Shown here piece after piece: positions 24,964 through 32,873 of a DNA stretch of 64,000 bases (within the stretch, counting starts at the first letter, position 1; each line of letters opens with the position of its first letter). Source of the stretch: Collinsella sp. AF02-46-1 (GTDB lineage Bacteria; Actinomycetota; Coriobacteriia; Coriobacteriales; Coriobacteriaceae); the NCBI RefSeq assembly GCF_003465825.1, contig NZ_QSBV01000005.1, positions 58,276-122,275 on the forward strand, given 5' to 3'. The notes below the pieces were generated by a model. The model worked only from the letters and a program-made list of their open reading frames with translations, was not told where the DNA came from and searched no databases. The position numbers and the translations under genes were made by a program.

Positions 24964-26301
24964 ATGGACGAGATATTTGCCATTAAATGCCAAAACTGCG
25001 GCGGCCCTATGTACTCACACCAGGCTAAACGCAGCTTTGAGTGCGCCTATTGCGGCACGGTCGTTCCGTGGCAGGCCGATGCGGGGGAGCCCAAGAGCGC
25101 CCTGGGCATTCGTCATACGCCGTTGACGGTTGTCGATGGGCTGCTTAAGCTCACTCACGTGTCACAGCTCGAGCGCCCAGAGGATCCGGACTGGTATTTC
25201 TTTAATGCGCACTGGCGCAATCAGTCGGTTCTGGAGCATCTGCTGTGGGAGGACCGCGGCACGGCGCAGGAGTTTCAAGAGGCGACGCACGTGAGCATCC
25301 CGTGCCCCTTCTGCGGCGCATCCTTTGAGGGGTCATCGACCCAGCGCGTGTTTGAGTGCCCGTCCTGCGGCAATAAGATCGGCGTTGCCGACCTGCTCAA
25401 GCCCGGTACCTTTAGCAAGCGCCTGACCATGGGCGTTGGTGCGGAGTATGTACCCGAGCAGGGTATTCCCTGCGAGATCACTCCGCAGCAGGCGCGTGCC
25501 AACGCACTGCAGCTGGTGCGCCAGTACCCCGACGTCTTTGCCGGGCACGACGTGGAAGACGCGATTCAAAATGACATGATGCTCTTCTACTTTCCCATGG
25601 CGCTCGCGGACTTGCGCATGATGGCGTCCTTCCCGGGCAAGGGGCTGAGCAAGGAGACCTTGGTGTACTACGAGGTGCTCGATTGGGCGTATCCGCGGGC
25701 AAACTACCTGGACGTTCGTCTTATGGGCATTTTGGAGCCGTGGGACTTTGGCAAGGTTGGGCCGTTCGATCCCGCCATGCAGGAGGGCGACTTCTGCGTT
25801 GTCTCCGTCGATGCGTCCACCAAGGAACAGGTGGTTATTGATAAGCTGGCGCTCGACATTGCAGGCAACGATGCCGAGGCGGTGCTGGGGCTCAATAAAA
25901 AGAGCATCCGCGCCTGGGCGCACAAGGCCCGCAAGCACAAGGACGGTCTGGTGATGGTGCCGGTCTACTTTGTCGATCGTCCCGCGTCGGACAGCCGCGA
26001 TGGCGAGCAGGTGCGCATTGCCGTAAACGGCCAGACGGGTCGTGCGGCCGCGGTAGTGTTTAGCGACAAGCGTGAGACGCATGTGGTGGCGCCGCTCAAT
26101 CCCAACGTGATGCTGTCGAGCGAAAGCACCGTGCACGCCACGCCCATCGAGGTCAAATACGTTAAATCGCCCTTCCTATACCAGATCGTGCGCCGTGGAG
26201 GCGGCGAGCAGCCGCGCCAGGTTGCAGCCGCCGTCAAGGGTTCCTACCGAGAGGAGAAGCCCAAACGCAAGGGATTGCTCGCTGCGATTTTTGGTAAGTA
26301 G
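24964..26301 (+). CDS. Double zinc-ribbon protein of unknown function
   Basis: 445 residues. The N-terminus is a zinc ribbon, CQNCGG...CAYCG (about residues 9-35), and a second one, CPFCG...CPSCG, lies at about 116-140. The rest has no familiar motif; it is a soluble alpha/beta region with EVLDWAYPRANYLDVRLMGI and DFCVVSVDAS, ending in a basic tail (EEKPKRKGLLAAIFGK). Start at ATG 24964 with AAAGGAGGA upstream; the frame is open further left but unlike a protein. Similar proteins are usually annotated only as TFIIB-type zinc-ribbon proteins. Confidence 0.6.
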   Translation: MDEIFAIKCQNCGGPMYSHQAKRSFECAYCGTVVPWQADAGEPKSALGIRHTPLTVVDGLLKLTHVSQLERPEDPDWYFFNAHWRNQSVLEHLLWEDRGTAQEFQEATHVSIPCPFCGASFEGSSTQRVFECPSCGNKIGVADLLKPGTFSKRLTMGVGAEYVPEQGIPCEITPQQARANALQLVRQYPDVFAGHDVEDAIQNDMMLFYFPMALADLRMMASFPGKGLSKETLVYYEVLDWAYPRANYLDVRLMGILEPWDFGKVGPFDPAMQEGDFCVVSVDASTKEQVVIDKLALDIAGNDAEAVLGLNKKSIRAWAHKARKHKDGLVMVPVYFVDRPASDSRDGEQVRIAVNGQTGRAAAVVFSDKRETHVVAPLNPNVMLSSESTVHATPIEVKYVKSPFLYQIVRRGGGEQPRQVAAAVKGSYREEKPKRKGLLAAIFGK

Positions 26302-26417
26302 GGGAGTGGTGCCGGGGCGTCGGGCTGCATCGCAAGGTCATGAGACGAATTTAAGACTGCTGGGAACGTGCTACCATTGCCGATAGCCTTAATCTTGTAA
26401 GAAGCGGAGGCCAGATT

Positions 26418-26789
26418 ATGGGTTTTGCGGATCAGCAGCTTCAGCTTCAGGTACCGTATTCTCCTGACGACACGTTTAATGCCTTGAAGACAGCTATGGA
26501 AAAGCTGCCTAAAGTAAAAGTTGATAGTGCATCGCCCACAACAAGAACAATTGCAGCTGAGATTGGTATGAGCCTTTGGTCTTGGGGCGAAAATATCAGT
26601 ATTTCGGTTGTTCCAGTTGAAGGCGGATCTGGCGTTACTGTCAAGTCGTCATCTAAGGTCAGGGCAAACGTATTAAACGGGGGCAAAAATGCAAAGAATA
26701 TTGCCGAGATAGTCGATGCCCTATCGAAGGAGCTCGAGCGGTATCCGCAGGTTTCACAGACTATTGAGACGCTGGCGGATAGTGGTTGA
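26418..26789 (+). CDS. Small protein of unknown function (paired with a SHOCT mini-ORF)
   Basis: 123 residues, not recognised. It looks like a single alpha+beta domain: YSPDDTFNALKTAMEKL, then alternating strands (TIAAEIGMSLWSWGENISIS, SGVTVKSSSKVRA), then a C-terminal helix (NIAEIVDALSKELERY). No signal peptide or membrane helix. Codon use and base composition are more AT-rich than the flanking genes, suggesting recent acquisition. GGAGG lies upstream of the ATG. Its stop codon overlaps the start of the SHOCT mini-ORF. Confidence 0.6.
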   Translation: MGFADQQLQLQVPYSPDDTFNALKTAMEKLPKVKVDSASPTTRTIAAEIGMSLWSWGENISISVVPVEGGSGVTVKSSSKVRANVLNGGKNAKNIAEIVDALSKELERYPQVSQTIETLADSG

Positions 26790-26886
26790 TGTAGTTGCAA
26801 GGCTTGAGAGGCTTGCAGCACTGCGTGAGAGTGGAGTACTTACCGAGGAAGAGTTTGCTGCAGAAAAGGCAAAAATCCTTTCGTAA
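26782..26886 (+). CDS. 34-residue SHOCT-domain mini-protein
   Basis: A short frame opening at GTG 26782 overlaps the preceding stop codon by 8 bases. It encodes VVDVVARLERLAALRESG, then VLTEEEFAAEKAKILS. That is a complete SHOCT motif (short helical hairpin with L-x-x-L-x-x-SGxLTxEEF-x-x-KAKIL), which normally sits at the C-terminus of larger proteins. Here it is a free polypeptide, apparently coupled to the 123-aa gene by overlap. A -1/+1 frameshift joining the two is an alternative. A TTG at 26764 is another in-frame start. Confidence 0.55.
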   Translation: MVDVVARLERLAALRESGVLTEEEFAAEKAKILS

Positions 26887-26999
26887 TCAGACATGATGGT
26901 TGGATTTGCATTCTATTATTGAACTTGTTTATACCAGGCTGAAAACATCGTGTGTAATAAAGGTGCGTAGTAGTCTCGTCTTGATTGGCAGATGTAAAT

Positions 27000-27143
27000 A
27001 AACGGTGGAACGGCTGTAAAAGAGCCTTGCCACTGGGTAAAATAAGGGATGCCGCGGAACCCGCTCCTCAGTCGGTCAACTTTGGAAGCGCGGGCAACGC
27101 AGGTATTATCGTCTAAAGGGCCGGGTGCAACCGGCCCTTTGCA
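27000..27143 (+). ncRNA. Candidate structured small RNA
   Basis: Three successive hairpins are visible. GTGGAACGGCT pairs with AGCCTTGCCAC (9 of 11). CCCGCT faces AGCGCGGG. A perfect 10-bp stem, AAAGGGCCGG / CCGGCCCTTT (27115-27140), then ends the unit. No coding potential. No known RNA family was recognised. The stem could also be a terminator for a minus-strand transcript. Confidence 0.3.
27115..27140. terminator. Hairpin, possible bidirectional terminator
   Basis: Perfect 10-bp stem with GTGCAA loop; T-runs are short on both sides (TTT). It sits between the candidate sRNA and the minus-strand 30-codon frame. Confidence 0.55.
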
Positions 27144-27162
27144 TGACTCCCTTCGCTATCCG

Positions 27163-27255
27163 TTACTGCTTATATTCCCGCCAGATCGAGTAGAGGTTCC
27201 GGACGATGCCGGTTACATACATCGAGAGGCGCAGGATTTCAAGAAACAAGTTCAT
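27163..27255 (-). CDS. Candidate 30-residue hydrophobic peptide
   Basis: A minus-strand frame, MNLFLEILRLSMYVTGIVRN followed by LYSIWREYKQ and TAA, with GGGGTGA about 6 bases before the ATG. It is amphipathic with a hydrophobic core and a basic C-terminal end, like small membrane-active or type I toxin peptides. The stop is followed by the hairpin at 27115-27140. No family was recognised. Confidence 0.3.
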   Translation of the reverse strand: MNLFLEILRLSMYVTGIVRNLYSIWREYKQ

Positions 27256-27394
27256 AGGCTTCACCCCAATCAGAGATTAGAGCGTTGCCCGCAGGCGGAT
27301 TCCGCGGCAGACATAATTCTACCTCACGGGCCGCGGTGGAGGATAGCCTGCCCCCTGGTTTTGAGCAGTGTCGATCTAACGGGCAATCAAGCCT

Positions 27395-27616
27395 CTAGTT
27401 CTCTTTGAATTGGGCAAGCATCTGCCCGAAGAAGCTTAGTTCGGATGGCTCATAAATGAGCGAGCCGCCATCTTCGGTCCGGTAGACCCCGCAGGGGAGG
27501 TGACGCCCGTCGGGGAGGACATAGAGGTTTTCTTCCTCCCTCAGTCCCGTTGGGAGTATCGGGGTCTCGTTTTCGTCCATTTTGAACTCATCGATATTCG
27601 CGATCTCCCTCTCCAC
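27395..27616 (-). CDS. 73-residue acidic protein of unknown function
   Basis: Starts at GTG 27616, with AGGAGG 5 bases upstream, 32 bases downstream of the ADP-ribosylglycohydrolase stop and on the same strand, so probably co-transcribed. The sequence is acidic at the N-terminus (EREIANIDEFKMDENETPIL) and then LYVLPDGRHLPCGVYRTEDG with one Cys, with no membrane helix. Not recognised; possibly an accessory to the upstream hydrolase. Confidence 0.5.
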   Translation of the reverse strand: MEREIANIDEFKMDENETPILPTGLREEENLYVLPDGRHLPCGVYRTEDGGSLIYEPSELSFFGQMLAQFKEN

Positions 27617-27648
27617 GATGCCTCCTACCTTATTTCTTGAATGGCGCC

Positions 27649-28437
27649 CTAAAACAAGCAGCTCTCAATCAGCTCTTTTCCGCGCAGGGTATCGACCCAC
27701 TCCTGCGGGATGGCCTCGATGCCGTATGCCGTGCCGGCGAGGGCGCCTGCGACGGCTGCGGTGGTGTCGGTGTCGTCGCCTAGGTTGACGGCGGCAAGCA
27801 CGCAATCTTCGTAGCTGTTGGTGTTGACGAAGCACCAGACGGCTGCCTTAAGGGTGTCGCGCACGAAGCCACCTGACCCGATTTCGTGCTCAGGCACGCC
27901 TTTCAGGTGGAGCGCCCACGAGGGGAGCGCATCGTTCATCACATCCCTCATCAGCTCGACAAATATGATGCATGCATCTGTTGACGTTCTGTGGGCGTGC
28001 GTAATCGCGGAGACCTCGCTGATCTCTTCGTCTGTTGCATCGGTGAACGCCAGGGGCGCGATGCGCATGAGCGAGCCGTTGCCGTTGTCGCGCTCGCCGG
28101 AGCCTCCTTTGCCGGTGTGCAGGGCGCGGGCGGTCGTGCCGCCATAATCGAAAACGCCGTCGATCGTATACTCGCCACGGGCAATCCAGCTTACGAACTT
28201 GTCGCGCATGTCTGCGGTGTCGATATGCCCGAGCTCCCTAATCGAGTCGCAGGTAGCAAGCGTCATAGATGTGTCGTCGCTCCAGGTGCCGGCGGGCTGC
28301 CCATGCGTGCCGTAGCCGATCATGTCGGTGCATTCGAACGTGCCGCGGGGCCTGAACTCGTAGGGAACGCCCAGCGCGTCGCCGACGGCAAGCCCATAGA
28401 TGCAGTCGCGCAGTGTCGTTTTCGGTCTGTCTGTCAT
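27649..28437 (-). CDS. ADP-ribosylglycohydrolase family protein
   Basis: 262 residues of the DraG/ARH fold, which removes ADP-ribose from proteins or nucleic acids using two Mg/Mn ions. Family motifs: YGLAVGDALGVPYEFRPRG (about 14-32), GTWSDDTSM with the metal-binding DD, GNGSLMRIAPLA, and the C-terminal metal site NLGDDTDTTAAVAGALAGT. Start ATG has AGAGGAGCG upstream. It lies between a DUF1016 nuclease and the 73-aa gene on the same strand. Its target is unknown; the neighbourhood suggests an accessory or defence island. Confidence 0.85.
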   Translation of the reverse strand: MTDRPKTTLRDCIYGLAVGDALGVPYEFRPRGTFECTDMIGYGTHGQPAGTWSDDTSMTLATCDSIRELGHIDTADMRDKFVSWIARGEYTIDGVFDYGGTTARALHTGKGGSGERDNGNGSLMRIAPLAFTDATDEEISEVSAITHAHRTSTDACIIFVELMRDVMNDALPSWALHLKGVPEHEIGSGGFVRDTLKAAVWCFVNTNSYEDCVLAAVNLGDDTDTTAAVAGALAGTAYGIEAIPQEWVDTLRGKELIESCLF

Positions 28438-28500
28438 GGAGCGCTCCTCTTATGTCGGGGGATATGAAACGCCGTCGGGGGTATCGGTCGCAACGTGCTG

Positions 28501-29550
28501 CTACCCTTGCGCTTCGCCATTAGTCGCTTCGTTGATGGCGCGGTACTCGGCACTCAGCTCGCGCGCCAGCTCTTCCTTGCTTGGAAGATACGGCAAGTAT
28601 TTGGCGGCAAACACTTGGTCGTTGTCTTCGGGCAGCGTGTACTCGACAATCGAGTCGCTTTTGTCCGCGCAGAGCACGATGCCTATAGGCGGATTGTCGC
28701 CTTCGTTCATGAGCTCGCGCGTGTAGTAGTTCACGTACATTTGCATCTGGCCCAGGTCCTGATGCGTAAGGTCATCGGTCTTAAGGTCGATGAGCACGAA
28801 GCAGCGCATCAGATAGTTGTAAAACACAAGGTCAATATAGAAATGGCGCCCATCAAAGGTGATGCGCTTTTGGCGCGCCTCGAAAGCGAAACCACGGCCA
28901 AGCTCCAGCAGGAACTTCTGAAGATGCGTGATGAGCGCCTGCTCTAGATCGCTCTCGCGAAACGCAGTATCGTCCGAGAAACCTAAAAACTCCAGCACAT
29001 ATGGGTCGCGGATGATATCCTCGGGGCGACGAGCCGGGGCGCTCTTTTGGATTTCCTGGGTGACGGCCTCCTTGTCCTTGCTGGCAAGCAGGCGCTCGCG
29101 GAACATGGTGTTGATCTGGCGCTCGAGCTGACGCGTGCTCCAGCGAGAATCGGCGCATTCGTTCATGTACCAGGTGCGAGCTTCGGGGTCAGGAATGCGT
29201 ATTAACCTGCGATAATGTGTCCAACTCAATTCGGGACGCAGTGAGTCCCGAATTGGAAATGCAAGATAGAACTGACGCATTTTACGCAGCTCTCTTGCTT
29301 CAAAACCTTTACCAAAATTCTTGGTAAGTCTGATTGCGAGGGCCTTGAGCAGCGCCTCTCCATACCTGGCGCGCTCCTCTCCGCCCTGCTCATCAACAAT
29401 GCTCTTGCCGATCTCCCAATACGCCTCAACCATCGCAAAGTTAACGGCGGTATAGGCCTTGTCGCGAGCGGCGTTGAGAATCGAGGAAACCTGCTTGTAA
29501 AAAACTTCTGGCACGATTGCCGATTCTCCACGGTTTACCAGTTCGCCCAT
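28501..29550 (-). CDS. DUF1016 / YhcG-type PD-(D/E)XK nuclease
   Basis: 349 residues. The N-terminal DUF1016_N domain has VNFAMVEAYWEIGKSIVDEQ and LRKMRQFYLAFP. The C-terminal nuclease shows FYIDLVFYNYLMRCFVLIDLK with the D...D-x-K catalytic pattern and GQMQMYVNYYTRE. Such proteins are common in accessory and defence regions, often near restriction-modification genes; none is in the window. ATG 29550 is preferred, GTG 29553 is possible, with AGAGGAAAG upstream. The molecular target is unknown. Confidence 0.8.
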   Translation of the reverse strand: MGELVNRGESAIVPEVFYKQVSSILNAARDKAYTAVNFAMVEAYWEIGKSIVDEQGGEERARYGEALLKALAIRLTKNFGKGFEARELRKMRQFYLAFPIRDSLRPELSWTHYRRLIRIPDPEARTWYMNECADSRWSTRQLERQINTMFRERLLASKDKEAVTQEIQKSAPARRPEDIIRDPYVLEFLGFSDDTAFRESDLEQALITHLQKFLLELGRGFAFEARQKRITFDGRHFYIDLVFYNYLMRCFVLIDLKTDDLTHQDLGQMQMYVNYYTRELMNEGDNPPIGIVLCADKSDSIVEYTLPEDNDQVFAAKYLPYLPSKEELARELSAEYRAINEATNGEAQG

Positions 29551-29718
29551 CACTGTCGCCCCACTTTCCTCTTGTGGAATGCATCTTTATTGCATTTAGT
29601 TTAAAGCCTCGCGTGGACTCGAATTTCAATGCCGCCTAGCGCCTTCGTGCAGGATTCCCGAAGTGACTAAAATGTGACCATAGAGGCAGTTTTAGCGAAC
29701 CCCATGGGAGTGACACGC

Positions 29719-29988
29719 ATGGACAACAACACCTTGCTGTTCCAGGACAAAGGTTCGGGCAGGTTTAAAGACGTCAAGATCTACCCTAACCGCATCGAGG
29801 TGCTCAAGAAGGGTACTTTCGGCGGCAAGCATATCGAGATTGTCTACCTTAAGGACATCACGGGCGTTAACAGAATCAAGGGTCGCGACGTTTTCCTGCG
29901 CAATCGACTGTTAACCGCTTGCGTCTTTAGTCTGAGCAGTCGTGCGAAGGCCCAGGAGTTTGTTAACGCGCTGAACATGGTGATGTAG
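29719..29988 (+). CDS. Small PH-like domain protein
   Basis: 89 residues. A beta-rich sequence (FKDVKIYPNRIEVLKKGTFG, IEIVYLKDITGVNRIKGRDV) ends in a helix (SRAKAQEFVNALNMVM), which is the pattern of a bacterial pleckstrin-homology-like domain. Start at ATG 29719 with GGGAGTGA upstream; an in-frame GTG at 29674 is less likely. No partner or function can be deduced. Confidence 0.6.
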   Translation: MDNNTLLFQDKGSGRFKDVKIYPNRIEVLKKGTFGGKHIEIVYLKDITGVNRIKGRDVFLRNRLLTACVFSLSSRAKAQEFVNALNMVM

Positions 29989-30016
29989 CCCATTGCGGCG
30001 TTCGGGCCAAGGTAAA

Positions 30017-30053
30017 AATCGGGGGCACAGAACGGTGTCCTGCGCCCCCGATT
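30017..30053 (-). terminator. Terminator of the PI-PLC gene
   Basis: Stem AATCGGGGGC / GCCCCCGATT; on the minus strand it is followed by TTTTT. It lies between convergent genes and may also stop rightward transcription weakly. Confidence 0.8.
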
Positions 30054-30082
30054 GAGTCGATGTGTCTAAAAGGCAGGCTTGT

Positions 30083-32566
30083 CTATTCGCTGTCGTCCCC
30101 AGCGTTTTCGCGGTCACTGGCAAGCATTGCTGCGCCGGCGACCGTCGTCGCTACGGCGGCAGCGGCGAGCCCGGCGGCAATGCCGGAGCCGTCGCCCGTG
30201 TCGGCGAGTTTTCCGCCCGAGCCCTTACCCTTGTTGCCCTTACCATTCTTATCAGCGCCGTCTGCGTTGGAACCCGTGCCGCTGCCGGTGCCGCCTGCAC
30301 TGCCCGAGGCCGCTACGGTAAAGCTTACGGCTCCATTGCTGGCGAGCATGTAGTTCTGTGCCGCGTCGCCCAACAGGTCTTTCGCACGCACCCAATACGT
30401 CCCCGCGGCAAATGCCTCGCCCTCGGCCATCACCGTTCCTGGAGCACCGTTTGCATCGTGCATAAACTCGAGTTGGGCCGTGCAGGCATCGTTTTCGAGC
30501 TTGCCGTCGAGCGGCGCCGTGACCTTGGCGCGCACGTCCTCGCCGGCCTTAAGGCCTTCGAGTCCCTCAAAATGAGGCGTCAGCACGCGCGGATCGATAT
30601 CGATGGGCACAGGGCCCTGCAGCCCCGTAACGGTCTCGTTGCCCAGGGCGTCGACATCCACATATTCGATGGCAAACGCATGTCCCGAGGCTGCTACGTT
30701 GAGTACGTTGCTGCTGTCGACAAGGCGGAAATGGCCCTCGCCAACGGTCTTGCCATCCTGGAGCGAGGCATCGCTCAGCGAGTCGCCGTATGTCATGCGC
30801 ATGCGGGTCGGGAGGTAGTACGAAGCTGTCTGCTTGTGCTGTGTATCGTAATCGTAATTGCGCTGGTAGATGCTCCGGGCCAGCGCCGCATCAACAAAGT
30901 CGGATGCGATGATGCCAATGTGCTTGAGGTAATCTGACTTTGTTTCCTCGTTGTCGCTGGGGTTGATGTACGGGCTCTTGTACAGATGCTCGTTGACTAC
31001 TCGCGCTGCGGTAAATGGGTTGCTTCCTTGCTTGTGATTCGTGCAGCTGGTGTAGTTGATAGACCAGCAGCGCTCCAGGACTTGCTCCTTGGCCCCGTTA
31101 TCGTCCTCGACATCTACCTCGTTGCGGGTGAGCTTAGCCGTCTCCTGCAGGGCCATATCGACCCAGCTGATCTTGTCGGTTCCGGTGCATTCGTAATGGT
31201 CCTGGGCATATACCTTGGTGCAATAGGGCTTTTCGTCACTCGTTTTCCCCACGGCTTCAAAGCCCCGCTCGTCTCGAACGAGACACATAGAGGCGCTGTC
31301 GGTGTGCGCTGCGATTTTGTCGTCCCATTCGGTGAGGTCGAGGCCCCACGTGTGGCCGCTTACGCTGCTGCCGGCGAGCCTAAATCGACGCAGCAAGACG
31401 ATTTTCCCGCGCACCTCGCCCAGCGTGGGGATGCGGCTCGATGTGTAGAACAGATTGGGGTTCTTGTCCATAACATTGGCAAAAGCCGTCGTGAGGCTTT
31501 CGTCGGTAGCCTCGTCGTTGCCCCGCGACACGAGCATGATGAGCGCTTCTTTCGGGTTTTCGCTCAAAAACGTATTGAAGTACCCGATGACATCGGAGAG
31601 ATGCATAAAGTTCCCGTCTTTTTTGAGCAGGTAGCAATCTCCGTGGTCGATGCCGGGGTTCTCACCCTTTCCGAGTCGAATATCAAAGTAGCGAACGCCT
31701 TCGAGCAACTGCGTGGGGATGTAATCCTGCTGGCACTTTGCAAGCGAGGTTTGGGGCTCGGTGTCGTTGTCGACGCTGCAGCTGCCCGAATCATGCGTAC
31801 CCGGGATGCTCAGCTCGTCGAGGAACTTGTTGTCGTCGACGTATTTCATCCAACATGGCCCATCGACGTAGCTGCTATACGTGGTCCAGTCGATGCTGCT
31901 AACTGTGGCATTGGTCTTGTCCATGCTGTAGCCGACAAGCTCGAGCTCCCACGGAATGCTCTTACTCTTATGGCAGATCTTATTGTTGTCCTGGTCTTTG
32001 CCGTCCTTTTCTATGGCCAGGTACTTAATGTCTTTTTTCTCGGTTTCTTTCTCGACCGTGCGGTCTCGGATGATATAGGTACCGTTTGATTGACGCTTGA
32101 ACGCAAAAGAGCGACTGGCCTTGCCGTCATGCTCGCCACTCCATACGTGGATGACCTTTCCATCTTTGTCCGAGTCGCCATCGACCGACCAAATGCTGTA
32201 GCCCGTCTTCCTGTGCTCTTCGAAATTGAGCAAGGTGCGGATAGCATACCAGTTTGTATCGTCATTCTTGGTCGTTACGTTCTCAAGGATGAGCTTGCTG
32301 GACGTGCCGTCATTAAACAGGTGGCAGACGTTGCCGATGACGTTGCCGTCTTCGTTGACGCTCGCGGTGCGAAAATAGCCTGCGGGACGAAGGCGAATGA
32401 CGAACTTGTCGAGGGTGGCCGCCTTTGTGGGTGCGTCTTCTGCAAATGCCGCGCGCACGGGAAGGCCCAATCCCGCGGTTTCGGGCAGGCTTGCAAGCGG
32501 CGACAATGCCGCAAGTCCTAGGCCCAGCGTAAATGCTCGGCGACTGATGGCGTGGTGTTCGGTCAT
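30083..32566 (-). CDS. Secreted phosphatidylinositol-specific PLC-domain protein
   Basis: 827 residues, probably exported by Tat: the N-terminus is MTEHHAISRRAFTLGLGLAA with the twin Arg at 9-10 and an AFA cleavage region near 39-41. The PI-PLC X domain is visible as FLDELSIPGTHDSGS (catalytic His about 258), EGVRYFDIRLG and IDHGDCYLL. A long extracellular middle and an Ig-like C-terminal part follow, then a Gly/Asn/Lys linker. The last 41 residues are a sorting signal: LADTG, a hydrophobic stretch (GLAAAAVATTVAGAAMLA) and a charged tail. LAxTG is the pentapeptide used by class E sortases of Actinobacteria. Start ATG has GGAGGAG upstream. It may act on host or bacterial inositol lipids; substrate not known. 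Confidence 0.8.
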   Translation of the reverse strand: MTEHHAISRRAFTLGLGLAALSPLASLPETAGLGLPVRAAFAEDAPTKAATLDKFVIRLRPAGYFRTASVNEDGNVIGNVCHLFNDGTSSKLILENVTTKNDDTNWYAIRTLLNFEEHRKTGYSIWSVDGDSDKDGKVIHVWSGEHDGKASRSFAFKRQSNGTYIIRDRTVEKETEKKDIKYLAIEKDGKDQDNNKICHKSKSIPWELELVGYSMDKTNATVSSIDWTTYSSYVDGPCWMKYVDDNKFLDELSIPGTHDSGSCSVDNDTEPQTSLAKCQQDYIPTQLLEGVRYFDIRLGKGENPGIDHGDCYLLKKDGNFMHLSDVIGYFNTFLSENPKEALIMLVSRGNDEATDESLTTAFANVMDKNPNLFYTSSRIPTLGEVRGKIVLLRRFRLAGSSVSGHTWGLDLTEWDDKIAAHTDSASMCLVRDERGFEAVGKTSDEKPYCTKVYAQDHYECTGTDKISWVDMALQETAKLTRNEVDVEDDNGAKEQVLERCWSINYTSCTNHKQGSNPFTAARVVNEHLYKSPYINPSDNEETKSDYLKHIGIIASDFVDAALARSIYQRNYDYDTQHKQTASYYLPTRMRMTYGDSLSDASLQDGKTVGEGHFRLVDSSNVLNVAASGHAFAIEYVDVDALGNETVTGLQGPVPIDIDPRVLTPHFEGLEGLKAGEDVRAKVTAPLDGKLENDACTAQLEFMHDANGAPGTVMAEGEAFAAGTYWVRAKDLLGDAAQNYMLASNGAVSFTVAASGSAGGTGSGTGSNADGADKNGKGNKGKGSGGKLADTGDGSGIAAGLAAAAVATTVAGAAMLASDRENAGDDSE

Positions 32567-32770
32567 AACTCCTCCATTCGCAGGGTGCGGTTATGCACTT
32601 ATTTTGGTCACTTTACTGCCCGGATGTTTAAAGGTGTCGGCTCAATTGTCTGCGCGGCGCTATAAATCGGCGAGCGGACGTGCTGGGGTGCTTGTTCATG
32701 TTGTGCCGTTACCGCGCTGGGGGGGCGGTTTTGCCGCCCGGCATCTTCGCGTTCGTCAGTTGCCGGCATA
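32567..32770. other. Intergenic region upstream of the PI-PLC gene
   Basis: Contains the leftward PI-PLC promoter region (AT-rich around 32590-32670, no clear hexamers) and a GGGCGG-TTTTG-CCGCCC hairpin near 32726-32742. No gene seen. Confidence 0.4.
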
Positions 32771-32803
32771 AGAAAGGGAGGGCCGGTTTACCGGCCCTCC
32801 CTT
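32771..32803 (-). terminator. Terminator of the lipoprotein gene
   Basis: Perfect 13-bp stem AAGGGAGGGCCGG / CCGGCCCTCCCTT with a TTTA loop and a TTTCTT tail on the minus strand. It is about 70 bases past the lipoprotein stop. Confidence 0.8.
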
Positions 32804-32873
32804 AGTACGAAGCGCTGGGGTACCGTCGCTTGTTTGCGCTGCGCTCGTTTTTCCCGCTGCGCTCGCGAGTCGC

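Larger units (their letters stand above)
26887..27394. other. 508-bp AT-richer intergenic region
   Basis: No conventional gene. It contains a structured stretch ending in a terminator-like hairpin (about 27000-27140) and a 30-codon frame on the minus strand (27163-27255). Both are listed separately with low confidence. The longer plus-strand frame from 27049 has no protein-like features. Confidence 0.5.

Noticed and set aside
27049..27408. 119-codon plus-strand frame
   Set aside because: Runs through hairpins and shows no protein-like composition or ribosome site.
30062..30937. 291-codon plus-strand frame opposite the PI-PLC gene
   Set aside because: Antisense shadow; the minus strand has Tat leader, PI-PLC motifs and sorting signal.
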